NCBI GenBank assembly: GCA_016766635.1
Contig: CP068473.1
Span: 368,673-432,672 of the forward strand
From: Candidatus Xiphinematobacter sp.
GTDB lineage: Bacteria; Verrucomicrobiota; Verrucomicrobiia; Chthoniobacterales; Xiphinematobacteraceae
DNA: 64,000 nucleotides
Direction: 5' to 3'
Shown here: piece after piece, positions 18,827 to 28,766 of the stretch
Position numbering within the stretch: position 1 is the first letter of the stretch
Layout of the letters: each line of letters opens with the position of its first letter
Notes under the pieces: model-generated
Seen by the model: the letters and a program-made list of their open reading frames with translations, nothing else
Databases searched by the model: none
What the model was told of the DNA's origin: nothing
Translations under genes and position numbers: made by a program

Positions 18827-19185
18827 AAAACTTCAGGCGCGAGAGAAATAATTTTCATAAATTTTTCTCGTAGCTCGCGTGCCACAGGACCAAAAATGCG
18901 AGTACCGCGCGGATTTCCATCTTTATCGATGATTACAACGGCATTCGTATCAAATCGCAGAAAGGAACCGTCCTCTCGCTTGGTGCGGTACTTGGTACGG
19001 ACAACTACCCCAAGCACAACTTCACCCTTTCTTACAGACCCACCGGCGTTAGCTTCTTTAATATTCATTCGAACGGTATCACCCACTCTAGCAACGCGTG
19101 TTGCTTTCCCGATAACACCAATCATGCTGGCCTTGTGCGCGCCGGTGTTATCAGCAACATTTAGAATACTTCTTACCTGAATCAT
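18823..19185 (-). CDS. rplN: 50S ribosomal protein L14
   Basis: L14 forms part of an intersubunit bridge. It has 120 residues with the very conserved [16 protein letters not shown] start and the segment [12 protein letters not shown] near the end. Confidence 0.98.
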   Translation of the reverse strand: MIQVRSILNVADNTGAHKASMIGVIGKATRVARVGDTVRMNIKEANAGGSVRKGEVVLGVVVRTKYRTKREDGSFLRFDTNAVVIIDKDGNPRGTRIFGPVARELREKFMKIISLAPEVL

Positions 19186-19233
19186 GGATCGGATTTTACG
19201 CCGCTAAACCCTTGTCGCTTCGTAACCTAACGC

Positions 19234-19524
19234 CTATTTACGTATTGCTAACAATCGCCAACGCTTGAGACTGCTTAATGGCCGTATTTCCACGACGCTG
19301 ACATAGTTTCCCACTTTGGCCTCATTCTTTTCATCGTGTGCGTAAACTTTTTTCACCTGCTTAACAATTTTCCCAAAACGGGGGTGGGCAACCCTAGACA
19401 CAACACTGACAACTATCGTTTTGTCCATTTTGTCTGAAACCACCTTCCCAATGCGCACTTTACGCGCGGTGGGCCTCGGCGGGGAAGCCATATTGATGTC
19501 TGCTCCAGCATTGTAGGTAGTCAT
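19234..19524 (-). CDS. rpsQ: 30S ribosomal protein S17
   Basis: S17 is an OB-fold 16S-binding protein. The core [21 protein letters not shown] is typical. The annotated start, which overlaps rpmC by 4 bases (ATGA), adds about 20 residues before the core. An internal Met at MASPPRP could also serve. The length is 96 residues. Confidence 0.95.
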   Translation of the reverse strand: MTTYNAGADINMASPPRPTARKVRIGKVVSDKMDKTIVVSVVSRVAHPRFGKIVKQVKKVYAHDEKNEAKVGNYVSVVEIRPLSSLKRWRLLAIRK

Positions 19525-19754
19525 TTTAATAAGGCAACATTAACGCTGTTATTTGTGCCCTTAATCTTTTCGTTCATAATGGTTCGGATGCGAGCAATGT
19601 GGCGGCGAAGAGTTCGAAGCATGCTAGGCTTGTCCAATCGTCCACTTTGCTGCTGGAGACGGAATTTAAAGATTGTTTCCCGTAGCTCCCTCTCACGTGC
19701 ACGGAGGTCATCGAGAGTTAAGCTAAATAACTGCTTTCTCAGAACATTTTTCAT
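19521..19754 (-). CDS. rpmC: 50S ribosomal protein L29
   Basis: L29 lies at the peptide exit tunnel and binds SRP and trigger factor. From the ATG of [17 protein letters not shown] it has 77 residues in two helices, with the conserved [23 protein letters not shown] 33 bases upstream is in frame but less likely. Confidence 0.93.
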   Translation of the reverse strand: MKNVLRKQLFSLTLDDLRARERELRETIFKFRLQQQSGRLDKPSMLRTLRRHIARIRTIMNEKIKGTNNSVNVALLK

Positions 19755-19805
19755 ATTGATTCTCTTGGAGCCTGCTATCTGCTGCACTTTCCTGGCAACG
19801 CAGTG

Positions 19806-20228
19806 TCAGTTCACTGCATGGTGGCGAACAACAAGGCGAGTACGGACTGGCAATTTATTGGCTGCAAGGCGTAAGGACTCCCTGGCGATGGATTCTGATA
19901 CGCCATCCAGTTCAAAAAGAATGTTACCCGGCCGCACAACGGCCACCCAATACGTGGGCTGGCCCTTTCCTTTCCCCATTCTGGTTTCTGGAGGACGGGC
20001 CGTAACGGACTTATCCGGAAAAAAACGAATCCAGAGTTTCCCCTTCCTCTTCATATGCCGCGTCATCGCGACACGAGCAGCCTCGGCCTGAATGTTCGTG
20101 ATCCAGGCCCGCTCCAGAGTCTGTAACCCAAATTCCCCGAAACTGATCTTCAAATTACGTGACCCCATCCCTGCTCGGCTCCCCCGTTGAACCTTTCTGT
20201 ACTTTACCCGTTTTGGCACCAGTGGCAT
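19806..20228 (-). CDS. rplP: 50S ribosomal protein L16
   Basis: L16 helps form the A site of the 50S subunit. It has 140 residues from [16 protein letters not shown]. The segments [20 protein letters not shown] and the conserved MGKGKG are present. Confidence 0.97.
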   Translation of the reverse strand: MPLVPKRVKYRKVQRGSRAGMGSRNLKISFGEFGLQTLERAWITNIQAEAARVAMTRHMKRKGKLWIRFFPDKSVTARPPETRMGKGKGQPTYWVAVVRPGNILFELDGVSESIARESLRLAANKLPVRTRLVVRHHAVN

Positions 20229-20284
20229 AGAAAAATAGAAAAAGTCCCCTCTTGGAATTAAGTTCCTACAAGCTCTGATTCACA

Positions 20285-20947
20285 CTAGCGAGGGGCACCC
20301 TTAGTCACTTCCTCCTCGGGTTTTTCTTCCTTTCTGCAAAGCCATACTTTGACGCCGATCTTACCAGCTGTTGTATTGGCTTCACTAAATCCATAACCGA
20401 TAGGAACGCGCAAAGTATGAAGCGGCACCATTCCGACTCGTGTCCATTCTGTTCTAGCAATTTCTGCCCCCCCCAGGCGTCCTGCACATCGCACTTTGAT
20501 TCCGAGAGCCCCCGCATCCATGGTAGTTTGAACCGATTTTTTCATGGCACGACGGAAGGAAATACGGCGTTCCAGCTGAGAGGCAATATTTTCCGCTATG
20601 AGCTGCGCATCCAAGTCGGGGCGCTTGACCTCTACAATATCGATCTTTACCTGCTTACCCTTCGCCATATCCGAGATTTCTTGGGTCATTTTCTCGATCT
20701 CGGCCCCCCTACGTCCAATCACTACCCCAGGACGTGCTGTATGGATCGTAACTCGCAGGCTATTCCAAGCTCGCTCAACGATGCTTCTGGAAACTGCAGC
20801 CCCTTTTAGCTTTCTTTTCAAGTATCGACGAATTCTTTCATCCCCTAATAGGGAATCTGCATAGTCCTTCTTAGAGGCAAACCAGCGCGAGGCCCAATCT
20901 CGCGTAAGGGGTAGCCGGAAGAGCTTTGGATGAATCTTTTGTCCCAT
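20285..20947 (-). CDS. rpsC: 30S ribosomal protein S3
   Basis: S3 is a 30S head protein forming the mRNA entry channel with helicase activity. I start at MGQKIHPKLFRLPLTRDW because this is the family N-terminus (220 residues). An upstream frame would overlap rplV. The KH-domain motif VVIGRRGAEIEKM is intact, as is the C-terminal GAEIARTEWTRVGMVPLHTL. Confidence 0.96.
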   Translation of the reverse strand: MGQKIHPKLFRLPLTRDWASRWFASKKDYADSLLGDERIRRYLKRKLKGAAVSRSIVERAWNSLRVTIHTARPGVVIGRRGAEIEKMTQEISDMAKGKQVKIDIVEVKRPDLDAQLIAENIASQLERRISFRRAMKKSVQTTMDAGALGIKVRCAGRLGGAEIARTEWTRVGMVPLHTLRVPIGYGFSEANTTAGKIGVKVWLCRKEEKPEEEVTKGAPR

Positions 20948-20951
20948 TGGA

Positions 20952-21398
20952 TCAAACCCTACGCTCATCTTTTGGAGCACTTGTACTCCGATTGCCCTCA
21001 GGTAACTTTTCGGCAATCGAACCAGAATTTTTCCCTTGCTCATCTCGTTCCGGCTTAATTGCGTCAGTCAGAACAATGGTAATATGACTGGTGCGCTTTC
21101 GAATTGGACCGGCGCTACCGCGCGCCTTTGGCCGAAACCTCTTGAAGGTGGGCCCCTCTCCTACTGTAGCCTCTTTAATCACAAGAAGGTTTGTACGCGC
21201 ATTACCACTGTTGCTTTCGGCGTTTGCAATCGCGCTCTTCAGGGTCCTAAGAATTAACGGAGCAGCTTTCTTGGAAAGAGCACCCAGCCGCAGAATGTCT
21301 ATGGCCTCAAGCGCAGACAGCCCACAGACGGAACGAGCTACCTTACGTGCCTTGAAGGCTGAGACCCGCGCATACTTGTATACTGCTCGCACCTGCAT
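20952..21398 (-). CDS. rplV: 50S ribosomal protein L22 with C-terminal tail
   Basis: L22 lines the peptide exit tunnel. The core from KYARVSAFKARKVARSV to RPKARGSAGPIRKRTSHITI is intact, including the tunnel beta-hairpin. A charged tail of about 35 residues after the core (to 148 residues) is unusual against the ~110 of E. coli. The leader is A/T-rich without a Shine-Dalgarno. Confidence 0.96.
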   Translation of the reverse strand: MQVRAVYKYARVSAFKARKVARSVCGLSALEAIDILRLGALSKKAAPLILRTLKSAIANAESNSGNARTNLLVIKEATVGEGPTFKRFRPKARGSAGPIRKRTSHITIVLTDAIKPERDEQGKNSGSIAEKLPEGNRSTSAPKDERRV

Positions 21399-21711
21399 TT
21401 TATTTTAATTTCTTGCCGACCACCTTGTTCCTTGTAGCTATAAACTGCCAGAGTTGGCAATAGTGAACAAGATTCGCCGACCCTGGACAACCCTTTTCAT
21501 GGGAATATCGGGAATATCGATAGTACAGATCATACAATCAGCCTGACCTTCTTCATAAGGGGCTGTAAGAGAAGTGCTAGCTAGCAGAAGTTGCTGGCTA
21601 GCATAACAGACCTTCGCAGACCCCTTTCTCTGCATCTAGAGTCTCGTTGCCATAAAGCAGTTCGTAAAGCTGTCGTTTGGAACCCAACCCAATAGCCGGC
21701 TTATTTCTGGA
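21399..21711 (-). other. 313-bp gene-free gap inside the S10 operon with a stable hairpin
   Basis: rpsS and rplV are normally almost touching. Here 313 bases separate them. The gap holds a 9-bp exact tandem repeat (GGGAATATC, 21501-21518) and an inverted repeat at 21576-21602 whose arms, GCTAGC-T-AGCA and TGCT-G-GCTAGC, flank a 5-base loop. One unlike-protein frame of 65 codons exists and I do not call it. The hairpin has no T-run after it, so it is not a standard terminator. Confidence 0.6.
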
Positions 21712-21990
21712 CTATTTGGTTGCTTTAGCAGTGTGTGAGCCATGTTTCTTAAAAAGCCTGGTGGGGGAAAACTCACCCAGCTTGTGGCCAACCATATTTT
21801 CGGTAACAAATACCGGAACAAAGATCTTTCCATTGTGGACGCCGAAGGTATGCCCGACAAAGTCAGGGGTTATAGTGGACTTTCTGGACCATGTCTTAAT
21901 AGTTTTCCTCGTCCCACTGCTGTTCAGATCGTCGATCTTTTCAAGAAGCTTCCATTCAACAAACGGCCCTTTCTTTAATGATCTACCCAT
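21712..21990 (-). CDS. rpsS: 30S ribosomal protein S19
   Basis: S19 is in the 30S head and forms a complex with S13. It starts at [15 protein letters not shown] (92 residues). The conserved core is [20 protein letters not shown] and [15 protein letters not shown] 9 bases upstream is in frame but not needed. Confidence 0.96.
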   Translation of the reverse strand: MGRSLKKGPFVEWKLLEKIDDLNSSGTRKTIKTWSRKSTITPDFVGHTFGVHNGKIFVPVFVTENMVGHKLGEFSPTRLFKKHGSHTAKATK

Positions 21991-22047
21991 GGGAGGCAAT
22001 TTTTTTCTCTGTTTATCTGCTGCTTCTACTACTATCCACTGAAGCTA

Positions 22048-22887
22048 CTATCGTCTTGTCTTTTCTTGCACAATAAAACGACCGGAAGGCTTATGCTTGC
22101 GCCTTGTCTTAAACCCCTTGGCAAGCTGGCCCCACGGACTGACGGGGTGATGACGCCCTCCTCCACCTTTGCTCTTACCTTGCCCTCCTCCCATTGGGTG
22201 ATCTACTGGATTCATAGCCACACCACGCACGTGCGGTCTACGCCCCAACCAGCGACTCCGCCCAGCTTTTCCACTAGAGACACTCATATGGTCGACATTA
22301 CCTACCCGTCCGATTGTCGCAAAACACTCTTCACTGATGCTTCGTGTCTCACCAGAGGCAAGTTTGACGAACGCAGCTCCTCCCTCCCGATTGGCTAGAA
22401 AAGCTTGTACCCCAGCACTTCGTACGAGTTTGGCGCCACGTCCTGGGACTAACTCAATATTGTGGATGGGAGTCCCCAGAGGAATAGATCTAAGAGGTAA
22501 CGCGTTGCCAACAGCTGGATCTCCTCTGACTCCTGCCACCACCTGCTGCCCCACTCGAAGAGCCATCGGAGCCAAGATGTAAGCTTTTTCCTTATCTGCA
22601 TACTCTAGAAGGGCAATGCGGGCGCTACGGTTAGGGTCGTATTCAATCGCCAGTACAATGGCCTCCACTCCCAGCTTGCGACGCCTAAAGTCGACAATTC
22701 GAAGCCTCTTTTTGTGTCCACCGCCACGGTGACGGCTGGTTAGCCTGCCACGATTGTTACGACCGCCAGTCTTCTTTAGAGGAAGAGTCAGGGACTTCTC
22801 AGGCCAGACCTTAGTAATCTCATCAAATTTGGGAAGTACTTTAAAACGCAAAGACGGGGTAAGGGGGGGGAAAGTTTTTAGAGCCAT
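22048..22887 (-). CDS. rplB: 50S ribosomal protein L2
   Basis: L2 is a core 50S protein near the peptidyl transferase centre. It has 279 residues. The segments [19 protein letters not shown] and [20 protein letters not shown] are intact, including the conserved His that is important for function. Confidence 0.98.
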   Translation of the reverse strand: MALKTFPPLTPSLRFKVLPKFDEITKVWPEKSLTLPLKKTGGRNNRGRLTSRHRGGGHKKRLRIVDFRRRKLGVEAIVLAIEYDPNRSARIALLEYADKEKAYILAPMALRVGQQVVAGVRGDPAVGNALPLRSIPLGTPIHNIELVPGRGAKLVRSAGVQAFLANREGGAAFVKLASGETRSISEECFATIGRVGNVDHMSVSSGKAGRSRWLGRRPHVRGVAMNPVDHPMGGGQGKSKGGGGRHHPVSPWGQLAKGFKTRRKHKPSGRFIVQEKTRR

Positions 22888-22915
22888 AACTTAAGAAACA
22901 TTTTTAGGCTACATC

Positions 22916-23206
22916 CTAGCTTGCAAAGTCAAGTTTCTCCACACCGCTTAGCGTGACTATGGCCTTTTTCCAGTTCGCCTTTCGGCCAAACTTGTTAGTT
23001 CGATGGTTACGTTTTTTCTTCCCAGAACAACGCGCCGTATTAATGGCTAGCACCTTTTTGCTAAAAACCCGTTCGAGGGCACGCCTAATCTGAATTTTGT
23101 TGGCGGATGGTACAACGCGAAAGGTATACTGGTTCAATTTGCCGGACAGAAGGGTTGCTTTTTCTGTAAAAAGCACGCCACGAACTGGGTTTTTGGCCTC
23201 TTTCAT
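22916..23206 (-). CDS. rplW: 50S ribosomal protein L23
   Basis: L23 is the docking site for trigger factor and SRP at the tunnel exit. It has 96 residues, with VRGVLFTEKATLLS and the basic loop RCSGKKKRNHRTNKFGRK. Its ATG overlaps the rplD stop by 4 bases. Confidence 0.95.
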   Translation of the reverse strand: MKEAKNPVRGVLFTEKATLLSGKLNQYTFRVVPSANKIQIRRALERVFSKKVLAINTARCSGKKKRNHRTNKFGRKANWKKAIVTLSGVEKLDFAS

Positions 23207-23823
23207 TTGGAGAGCCTGGTAGCAATAACATTTAGGGCCGCCCTGGTAAGTAGGATTTTATCAAAGGACAGCAAGTGGGCAGTGTGAACTTCCCTGGCAA
23301 GAATCAGAAGCGCCTCCTGGACGTTACGTGCTGCCCTTACAGTTATCGTATTAAACATGGCATCAATAATAAGCACCTTCGCATGCGTTTGGGAAACACT
23401 CTCCCTAAGCAGAGCAAGAAACTGCTTCGTTTTTGGCTCTGCCACCTGGAAAGAATCCACAATAAGCACATCGCCTTCTAGAAGGCGAACACTAAAAGCC
23501 TTACGTAGGGCGAGGCGCTTGGTCCGCTTAGGGATCTTCTTTAAGAAGCTGCGTGGTTTGGGGCCAAAAACCACCCCTCCCCCTCTCCAGATAGGGGAGG
23601 ACCTATATCCCGTCCTCGCGCGTCCTGTCCCTTTTTGTCGCCAGGACTTTGTACCAGACAGTGACACATCGCCCTTTGATTTAGTGTTGGCACTACCACT
23701 ACGGGAATTTGCGCGAAGAGCAACTACCGTCTCATACACAGCCTGCATGCCCTTCGCACTGGCGGTGACCAATGTGACCTTTGCTTCCTCAGCTTCCTGC
23801 GTTGTCAGTATAGCTGCACCCAT
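23203..23823 (-). CDS. rplD: 50S ribosomal protein L4
   Basis: L4 reaches into the exit tunnel. It has 206 residues. The tunnel loop KSWRQKGTGRARTGYRSSP and GGGVVFGPKPR are typical. In many bacteria L4 represses the S10 operon. Whether it does here cannot be seen. Confidence 0.97.
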   Translation of the reverse strand: MGAAILTTQEAEEAKVTLVTASAKGMQAVYETVVALRANSRSGSANTKSKGDVSLSGTKSWRQKGTGRARTGYRSSPIWRGGGVVFGPKPRSFLKKIPKRTKRLALRKAFSVRLLEGDVLIVDSFQVAEPKTKQFLALLRESVSQTHAKVLIIDAMFNTITVRAARNVQEALLILAREVHTAHLLSFDKILLTRAALNVIATRLSK

Positions 23824-23826
23824 AAT

Positions 23827-24486
23827 CTATCCGTTGGAAAAATAACGAACGCTGCCCCCCTTCTTCTTGGAAGGAAGAATGAGAATATAACCCCCTATTG
23901 GGCCTGGTATAGCTCCTCGAACTAAGATTACCCCATCTTTCTCTCGCACCTGGATAACTCTCAAGTTTTGCACAGTAGTACGCTTGCTGCCCATATGGCC
24001 GGGCATACCAATGTTCTTCCACACTCGACCTGGAGTAGAACGGTTCCCAATAGCACCACTCCTACGATGCATCATGGATCCATGACTGGCCGGCTGTCCG
24101 GAAAAACCATGCCGCTTGACAACCCCCTGAAATCCTTTCCCCTTGCTTTGCCCAACAATGTCCACAAACTGATCCACCTGGAAATGGGTCACCGGCAAAC
24201 TGCCGAGTGACGGAGCAATTTCCCCCAGATTCGTTCGAAATTCTCGAATCGTCCTTTTGGGTGCAGAAGCACTCTTAGAAAAATGGCCGAGCTGCGCTTG
24301 GGTCACCCGTTGTTTTTTCTGGTCGTCAAAGCCTACTTGAAAAGCAGTGTAACCATCCTTCTCCAAGGTTTTTACCTGCAGCACCCAGTTTCCTCCTGCC
24401 TCGATGACAGTCACAGGAGTAGCACAACCCCTGTCGTCGTACAAGCGGGTCATCCCTTTCTTTTTTCCTATAAGTCCAACAGTCAC
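23827..24486 (-). CDS. rplC: 50S ribosomal protein L3
   Basis: L3 is an early-binding 50S protein. It has 219 residues and starts with GTG (VTVGLIGKKKGMTRLYDD). The methylated-Gln loop region and GFQGVVKRHGFSGQPASHG are intact. Confidence 0.97.
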   Translation of the reverse strand: MTVGLIGKKKGMTRLYDDRGCATPVTVIEAGGNWVLQVKTLEKDGYTAFQVGFDDQKKQRVTQAQLGHFSKSASAPKRTIREFRTNLGEIAPSLGSLPVTHFQVDQFVDIVGQSKGKGFQGVVKRHGFSGQPASHGSMMHRRSGAIGNRSTPGRVWKNIGMPGHMGSKRTTVQNLRVIQVREKDGVILVRGAIPGPIGGYILILPSKKKGGSVRYFSNG

Positions 24487-24494
24487 CTTATGGG

Positions 24495-24812
24495 CTAGAT
24501 TTTAATGTTAATGTCCACGCCAGCTGGTAAATTGAGCTTGCGCAGTTCGTCAACGGTTTTTGCGGTTGGTTCCACGATGTCTAGAAGGCGTTTGTGTGTC
24601 CGAATCTCAAATTGGTCCATCGATTTTTTATCCACGTGGGGCGAGCGGTTGACAGTAAAACGCTCGATTTCGGTTGGTAAGGGGATTGGTCCACTAACCT
24701 TGGAGCCTGTACGGCGCGCTGTCTCAACAATCTCTGCAGCAGAGGCATCAAGGACGCGAAAGTCATACCCTTTGAGACGGATCCGAATTTTTTGCTTCAT
24801 TGCTGTAGGCAT
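24495..24812 (-). CDS. rpsJ: 30S ribosomal protein S10
   Basis: S10 is a 30S head protein that also acts as NusE in antitermination. It has 105 residues with [22 protein letters not shown]. Its ATG shares one base with the fusA stop (TGATG). tuf, usually between fusA and rpsJ, is missing. Confidence 0.97.
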   Translation of the reverse strand: MPTAMKQKIRIRLKGYDFRVLDASAAEIVETARRTGSKVSGPIPLPTEIERFTVNRSPHVDKKSMDQFEIRTHKRLLDIVEPTAKTVDELRKLNLPAGVDINIKI

Positions 24813-26968
24813 CAGCCTTCTCCATTAATTTTCTGCTGCTCTAGTATTAGACCAAGCACCTGTTGTGGTACTTGTTCAAAGTGTGACGGCTGCATAGAGT
24901 AGGAAGATCGACCCTTTGAGAGTGAACGGATTGCGGTAGCGTACCCAAACATTTCTGCTAGAGGAACCTCCGCATTAATGGTGCTGCCAAAGCCCCCCCT
25001 CCCATCAATACCTACAATACGCGCGCGACGACGATTAAGATCCCCCATAATGTCCCCTTGAAATTCCTCCGGGGTTATGTTTTCTACCCTCATGATAGGC
25101 TCGAGTAGAATTGGAGCCGCCTTCTTCAGGCCATCCTTAATGGCAAAAATAGCAGCTATCTTGAATGCAACCTCGCTGGAGTCTACCTCGTGATAAGAGC
25201 CGTCCACAACATCAATGTGTATGTCAATGACCGGATATCCTCCTAAAACCCCGTTGAGCAGACCCTCATGGAGGCCTTTAATAACCGCTTGGGCAAAATC
25301 CTTCGGGATAGTCCCACCCACAACTTTATTTTCAATTGTAATACCCTTGCCGCGATCGTTGGGACGCACTCCAATGATGACGTGCCCGTATTGGCCACGC
25401 CCACCGGATTGTTTGACGAGCCTACCCTCCCCGCTGGCTGACTTGGAAACGCTTTCCTTATAGGCAATCTGAGGTCTGCCTGCATTGGCACCTACCTTAA
25501 ATTCCCGCAGCATCCGATCTCGGATGATCTCGAGATGTAACTCCCCCATCCCCTCAATAATTGTCTGGCCCGTTTCTGTGTTAGTACAGACTCGGAAGGT
25601 TGGATCTTCTTCCGAAAGACGCTGGAGAGCGATAGCCATCTTTTCCTGATCTTGTTTGGTCTTTGGCTCAATAGCCATAGAGATAACAGGATCAGGAAAA
25701 GATGGCGGCTCAAGTAAAATAGGATACTCCTCGTCACAAAGCGTGTCACCAGTGGTAATATTTCTGATACCGACAATAGCAGCAATGTCCCCGGAACAAC
25801 AGGTATCTATGTCTTCACGTTTATCTGCCTGAATTTGAATAAGCCGACTGATACGCTCACGCTTTTTGGTCCTCGGGTTATACACAACGTCACCCTTGCT
25901 TAATTTTCCAGAGTAGACGCGGAAAAACACTAACTTTCCCACGAAGGGATCGGCCCAGAGTTTAAAAGCTAGCGAGCAAAAATGGCTGCTATCATCCGCA
26001 GTTACCAGCGTAACAGAGCCACTGTCTGGATCTTGGCCTCGCACGGGCGGAATGTCTAGCGGACTCGGGAGATAGTCCACTATTGCGTCAATCAAGCATT
26101 GAACACCTTTGTTTTTGAAGGCAGACCCTCCCACCACAGGTACGAAGCGGTTCGCAATAGTCTGACGACGGATGGCAGCTTTCAGATCTCGTACAGAAAT
26201 AGCCCTTTCTTCCAGGAAGAGCATGCCGAGCTCGTCGTCTAGGTCCACTATTTGCTCGAAGAGATCACGATATGCCCTCTCAGAAGTTTCTCGCCATCCC
26301 TCTGGGACCTCAACAATCTTGTATGTAGAACCTAGACCATTATCCTCTAAGTAAAGGACCGCTTTCCTATTGACCACGTCAAGCTGGCCGCGCAGCTCAC
26401 CTTCCCTTCCCATCGGGATCAAGACCGGCCACGCATTAGCGTTCAGTTTAGTACGCATACTCCAAACGGCCATATCAAAGTCAGCCCCTGTGCGATCCAT
26501 TTTATTGACAAAGGCGACCCTAGGAACACTGTATTTTGTGGCCTGCCTCCAAACGGTCTCGGACTGCGGTTGTACCCCAGCAACCCCACAAAAGACAGCA
26601 ACAGCTCCATCTAATACCCGTAGGGACCGTTCCACTTCTGCTGTAAAGTCGACGTGACCCGGAGTATCAATGATATTGATGCGCTGCTTTTGTCCCTCGA
26701 ACAATTTGCAAACCCCTTCCTCCTTATGTTGATCCCATGTACAGGTAGTAGCCGCTGAGGTGATGGTAATGCCTCGCTCACGTTCCTGCTCCATCCAATC
26801 AGTAACTGTGGTTCCTTCATGAACTTCACCAAGCCTGTGAATCATGCCAGTGTAGAAGAGGATGCGCTCAGTGAGGGTAGTTTTTCCAGCATCAATATGC
26901 GCAGCAATGCCGATGTTTCGTGTGTGTTCTAACGGAAACGCACGGGTCTGTAAATTAAGGTGGGCCAT
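24812..26968 (-). CDS. fusA: Elongation factor G
   Basis: EF-G is the GTPase that drives translocation and ribosome recycling. I start at [20 protein letters not shown] (718 residues). G1 is [10 protein letters not shown]2 is [10 protein letters not shown]3 is DTPGHVDF and G4 is NKMD, all intact. Domain IV motif [22 protein letters not shown] follows. It is directly coupled to rpsJ. Confidence 0.98.
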   Translation of the reverse strand: MAHLNLQTRAFPLEHTRNIGIAAHIDAGKTTLTERILFYTGMIHRLGEVHEGTTVTDWMEQERERGITITSAATTCTWDQHKEEGVCKLFEGQKQRINIIDTPGHVDFTAEVERSLRVLDGAVAVFCGVAGVQPQSETVWRQATKYSVPRVAFVNKMDRTGADFDMAVWSMRTKLNANAWPVLIPMGREGELRGQLDVVNRKAVLYLEDNGLGSTYKIVEVPEGWRETSERAYRDLFEQIVDLDDELGMLFLEERAISVRDLKAAIRRQTIANRFVPVVGGSAFKNKGVQCLIDAIVDYLPSPLDIPPVRGQDPDSGSVTLVTADDSSHFCSLAFKLWADPFVGKLVFFRVYSGKLSKGDVVYNPRTKKRERISRLIQIQADKREDIDTCCSGDIAAIVGIRNITTGDTLCDEEYPILLEPPSFPDPVISMAIEPKTKQDQEKMAIALQRLSEEDPTFRVCTNTETGQTIIEGMGELHLEIIRDRMLREFKVGANAGRPQIAYKESVSKSASGEGRLVKQSGGRGQYGHVIIGVRPNDRGKGITIENKVVGGTIPKDFAQAVIKGLHEGLLNGVLGGYPVIDIHIDVVDGSYHEVDSSEVAFKIAAIFAIKDGLKKAAPILLEPIMRVENITPEEFQGDIMGDLNRRRARIVGIDGRGGFGSTINAEVPLAEMFGYATAIRSLSKGRSSYSMQPSHFEQVPQQVLGLILEQQKINGEG

Positions 26969-27042
26969 CTCTCTATAGCAACGCAAAGCGGTGGAATTGG
27001 ATCTTCTTACCTCGTTGATTTAGCCTTGTTTGGCCTTCCCGC

Positions 27043-27516
27043 TTACCAGCGAAAGTGTGCGAATGCACGGTTGGCCTGGGCCATTTTATGCATGTCATCC
27101 CGCCTTTTAACAGCTCCACCTTGCCCTGCCGCAGCATCCTTTAATTCGTGAGCAAGCGCCCGCACCATCGAAAGGCCCTTCCGCTTGCTTGCAAGCGTAA
27201 CGATCCACCGAATAGCAAGAGCAACCTGCCGATTAGGATTTACCTCAACCGGCACCTGATAAGTAGCGCCACCCATACGGCGAGATTTTACCTCTAGACG
27301 GGGTTTTACATTATCAACTGCCCTGTTAAAAGTCTCTAAAGGATCAACGGAATCGCTACCTTCGCGTGATTGCTCAATAGCGGTGTAAACAATACACTCT
27401 GCAACTGACTTCTTTCCACAACGCATGACAGTGTTAACCAGACGAGCGACCAATGGACTAGCGTATCGCGCGTCGTGCTTGGACTTCTTATGAAGAACTC
27501 TATGCCTCCTTGACAT
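27043..27516 (-). CDS. rpsG: 30S ribosomal protein S7
   Basis: S7 starts assembly of the 30S head and contacts E-site tRNA. It has 157 residues. [20 protein letters not shown] is at the start, and the conserved [17 protein letters not shown] and FAHFRW end are present. Confidence 0.97.
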   Translation of the reverse strand: MSRRHRVLHKKSKHDARYASPLVARLVNTVMRCGKKSVAECIVYTAIEQSREGSDSVDPLETFNRAVDNVKPRLEVKSRRMGGATYQVPVEVNPNRQVALAIRWIVTLASKRKGLSMVRALAHELKDAAAGQGGAVKRRDDMHKMAQANRAFAHFRW

Positions 27517-27526
27517 AATTAATTCT

Positions 27527-27937
27527 CTACCTTTTCTTGCCTCCCTGAGTTTCCTTTTCCGCTCCAGGTTTTGGCTGCTTTGAGCCGTACTTTGAGCGGC
27601 TGCGGCGACGACCCTCTACCCCAAGGGTATCCAGTGCGCCGCGCACAATGTGATAACGTACGCCAGGAAGGTCCTTTACACGGCCTCCACGTATCAAAAC
27701 GATAGAGTGTTCCTGCAAGTTGTGTCCCTCACCAGGAATATACGCAATTATTTCCTGGCTATTGGTCAAGCGTACCTTAGCTACCTTTCGCAGCGCGGAG
27801 TTCGGCTTCTTCGGCGTACGCGTCATAACTTGGAGACAGACTCCACGGCGCTGAGGACATCTGGCAAGCGCAGGCGATTTCGACTTTACAGTGGCTCTAC
27901 TTCGTCCACTACGGACGAGCTGGTTAGTTGTTGGCAT
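27527..27937 (-). CDS. rpsL: 30S ribosomal protein S12
   Basis: S12 sits at the decoding centre. From [13 protein letters not shown] it has 136 residues. The streptomycin-region motifs are intact: [17 protein letters not shown] with its Lys at the usual position, and [14 protein letters not shown]. It is the first gene of the ribosomal block; rpoB and rpoC do not precede it. Confidence 0.97.
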   Translation of the reverse strand: MPTTNQLVRSGRSRATVKSKSPALARCPQRRGVCLQVMTRTPKKPNSALRKVAKVRLTNSQEIIAYIPGEGHNLQEHSIVLIRGGRVKDLPGVRYHIVRGALDTLGVEGRRRSRSKYGSKQPKPGAEKETQGGKKR

Positions 27938-28766
27938 CGGTTGCGAAAGGAATCCCCTTGGGAAAAAACAGTCAAAACCCACTCCCTAGTGCGTAGGGTT
28001 AGTCTCCCCCCTCTTGTGAGGGCCCATGCAGAGAGGGAGAGGCTACTCGTCTTGGAGATCGGCGCAAGTAAATTCTTAGCATTTCGTTATTTTATGAGCC
28101 AAGTAGATGTTAGCTCAGTGCGACTTTTGAGAGAACTCTGTCCTGGAGACATCATTTTTTGCGCTAGAGCCAACTTGCTTTTTTTCTTTTTTCCAGATGT
28201 AGATCCCGATTGCCCAGTGTGCGGGATCACTCCATCTCCTTCCGACTCCCCCTCCACCCCTAAACCAATTGCACTCTTGTTGGTTAAAGGCTGTGGAAAA
28301 ACCGTGTAAGAAGGCTTTTGGAGGTTACCCCTGCACTAAAAACCCTTGACAAAATAGGTCCGGATCAAGCGCTCCTAATCTTGATCTAAAAATGCCTTCT
28401 AAAAAATCTCTCCGTAAGGATCCCATGCACCGATATGGTGCCCTGTAGGTATTCTGTGCCCATGGACTTTTTCTACATGCTTTCTGCAGAGCGCCTGTCT
28501 AGTTGCAGTAATCGCCTCACACAGACACAGGGAAGGGGGGCGAAATTACCTATTCTAGCGGAAAGAAAGCACCACCTCGTCGCATATTTCCTTTTTTTTT
28601 GTTTTTGAGCAGGAGAAGATCCGCCACATTTCCACTATATAGCCACTGTATAGGTGCGAGGATTCTTATTTGGCGCTCACACTCGAGTCGGGAAGAGTTT
28701 CATTCCGCTTAAGGAGGAGGATAGGCGATTGTCATTCATTGGAGAACAAGTGACTTATCAAGCTGA
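27938..28766. other. Long gene-free region upstream of the str operon
   Basis: This region must contain the promoter for the minus-strand ribosomal block, but no clear -35/-10 pair was found. A T10 tract lies near 28590-28600 without a hairpin. At 28711-28720 there is a perfect Shine-Dalgarno (AAGGAGGAGG) followed at 28729 by a TTG and a 21-codon plus frame ending at 28794, inside the tsaB 3' end. No known gene was recognised. Confidence 0.55.

Noticed and set aside
27650-28309. Plus-strand frame of 219 codons over rpsL and its upstream gap
   Set aside because: It lies mostly antisense to rpsL and has no family-like segments.
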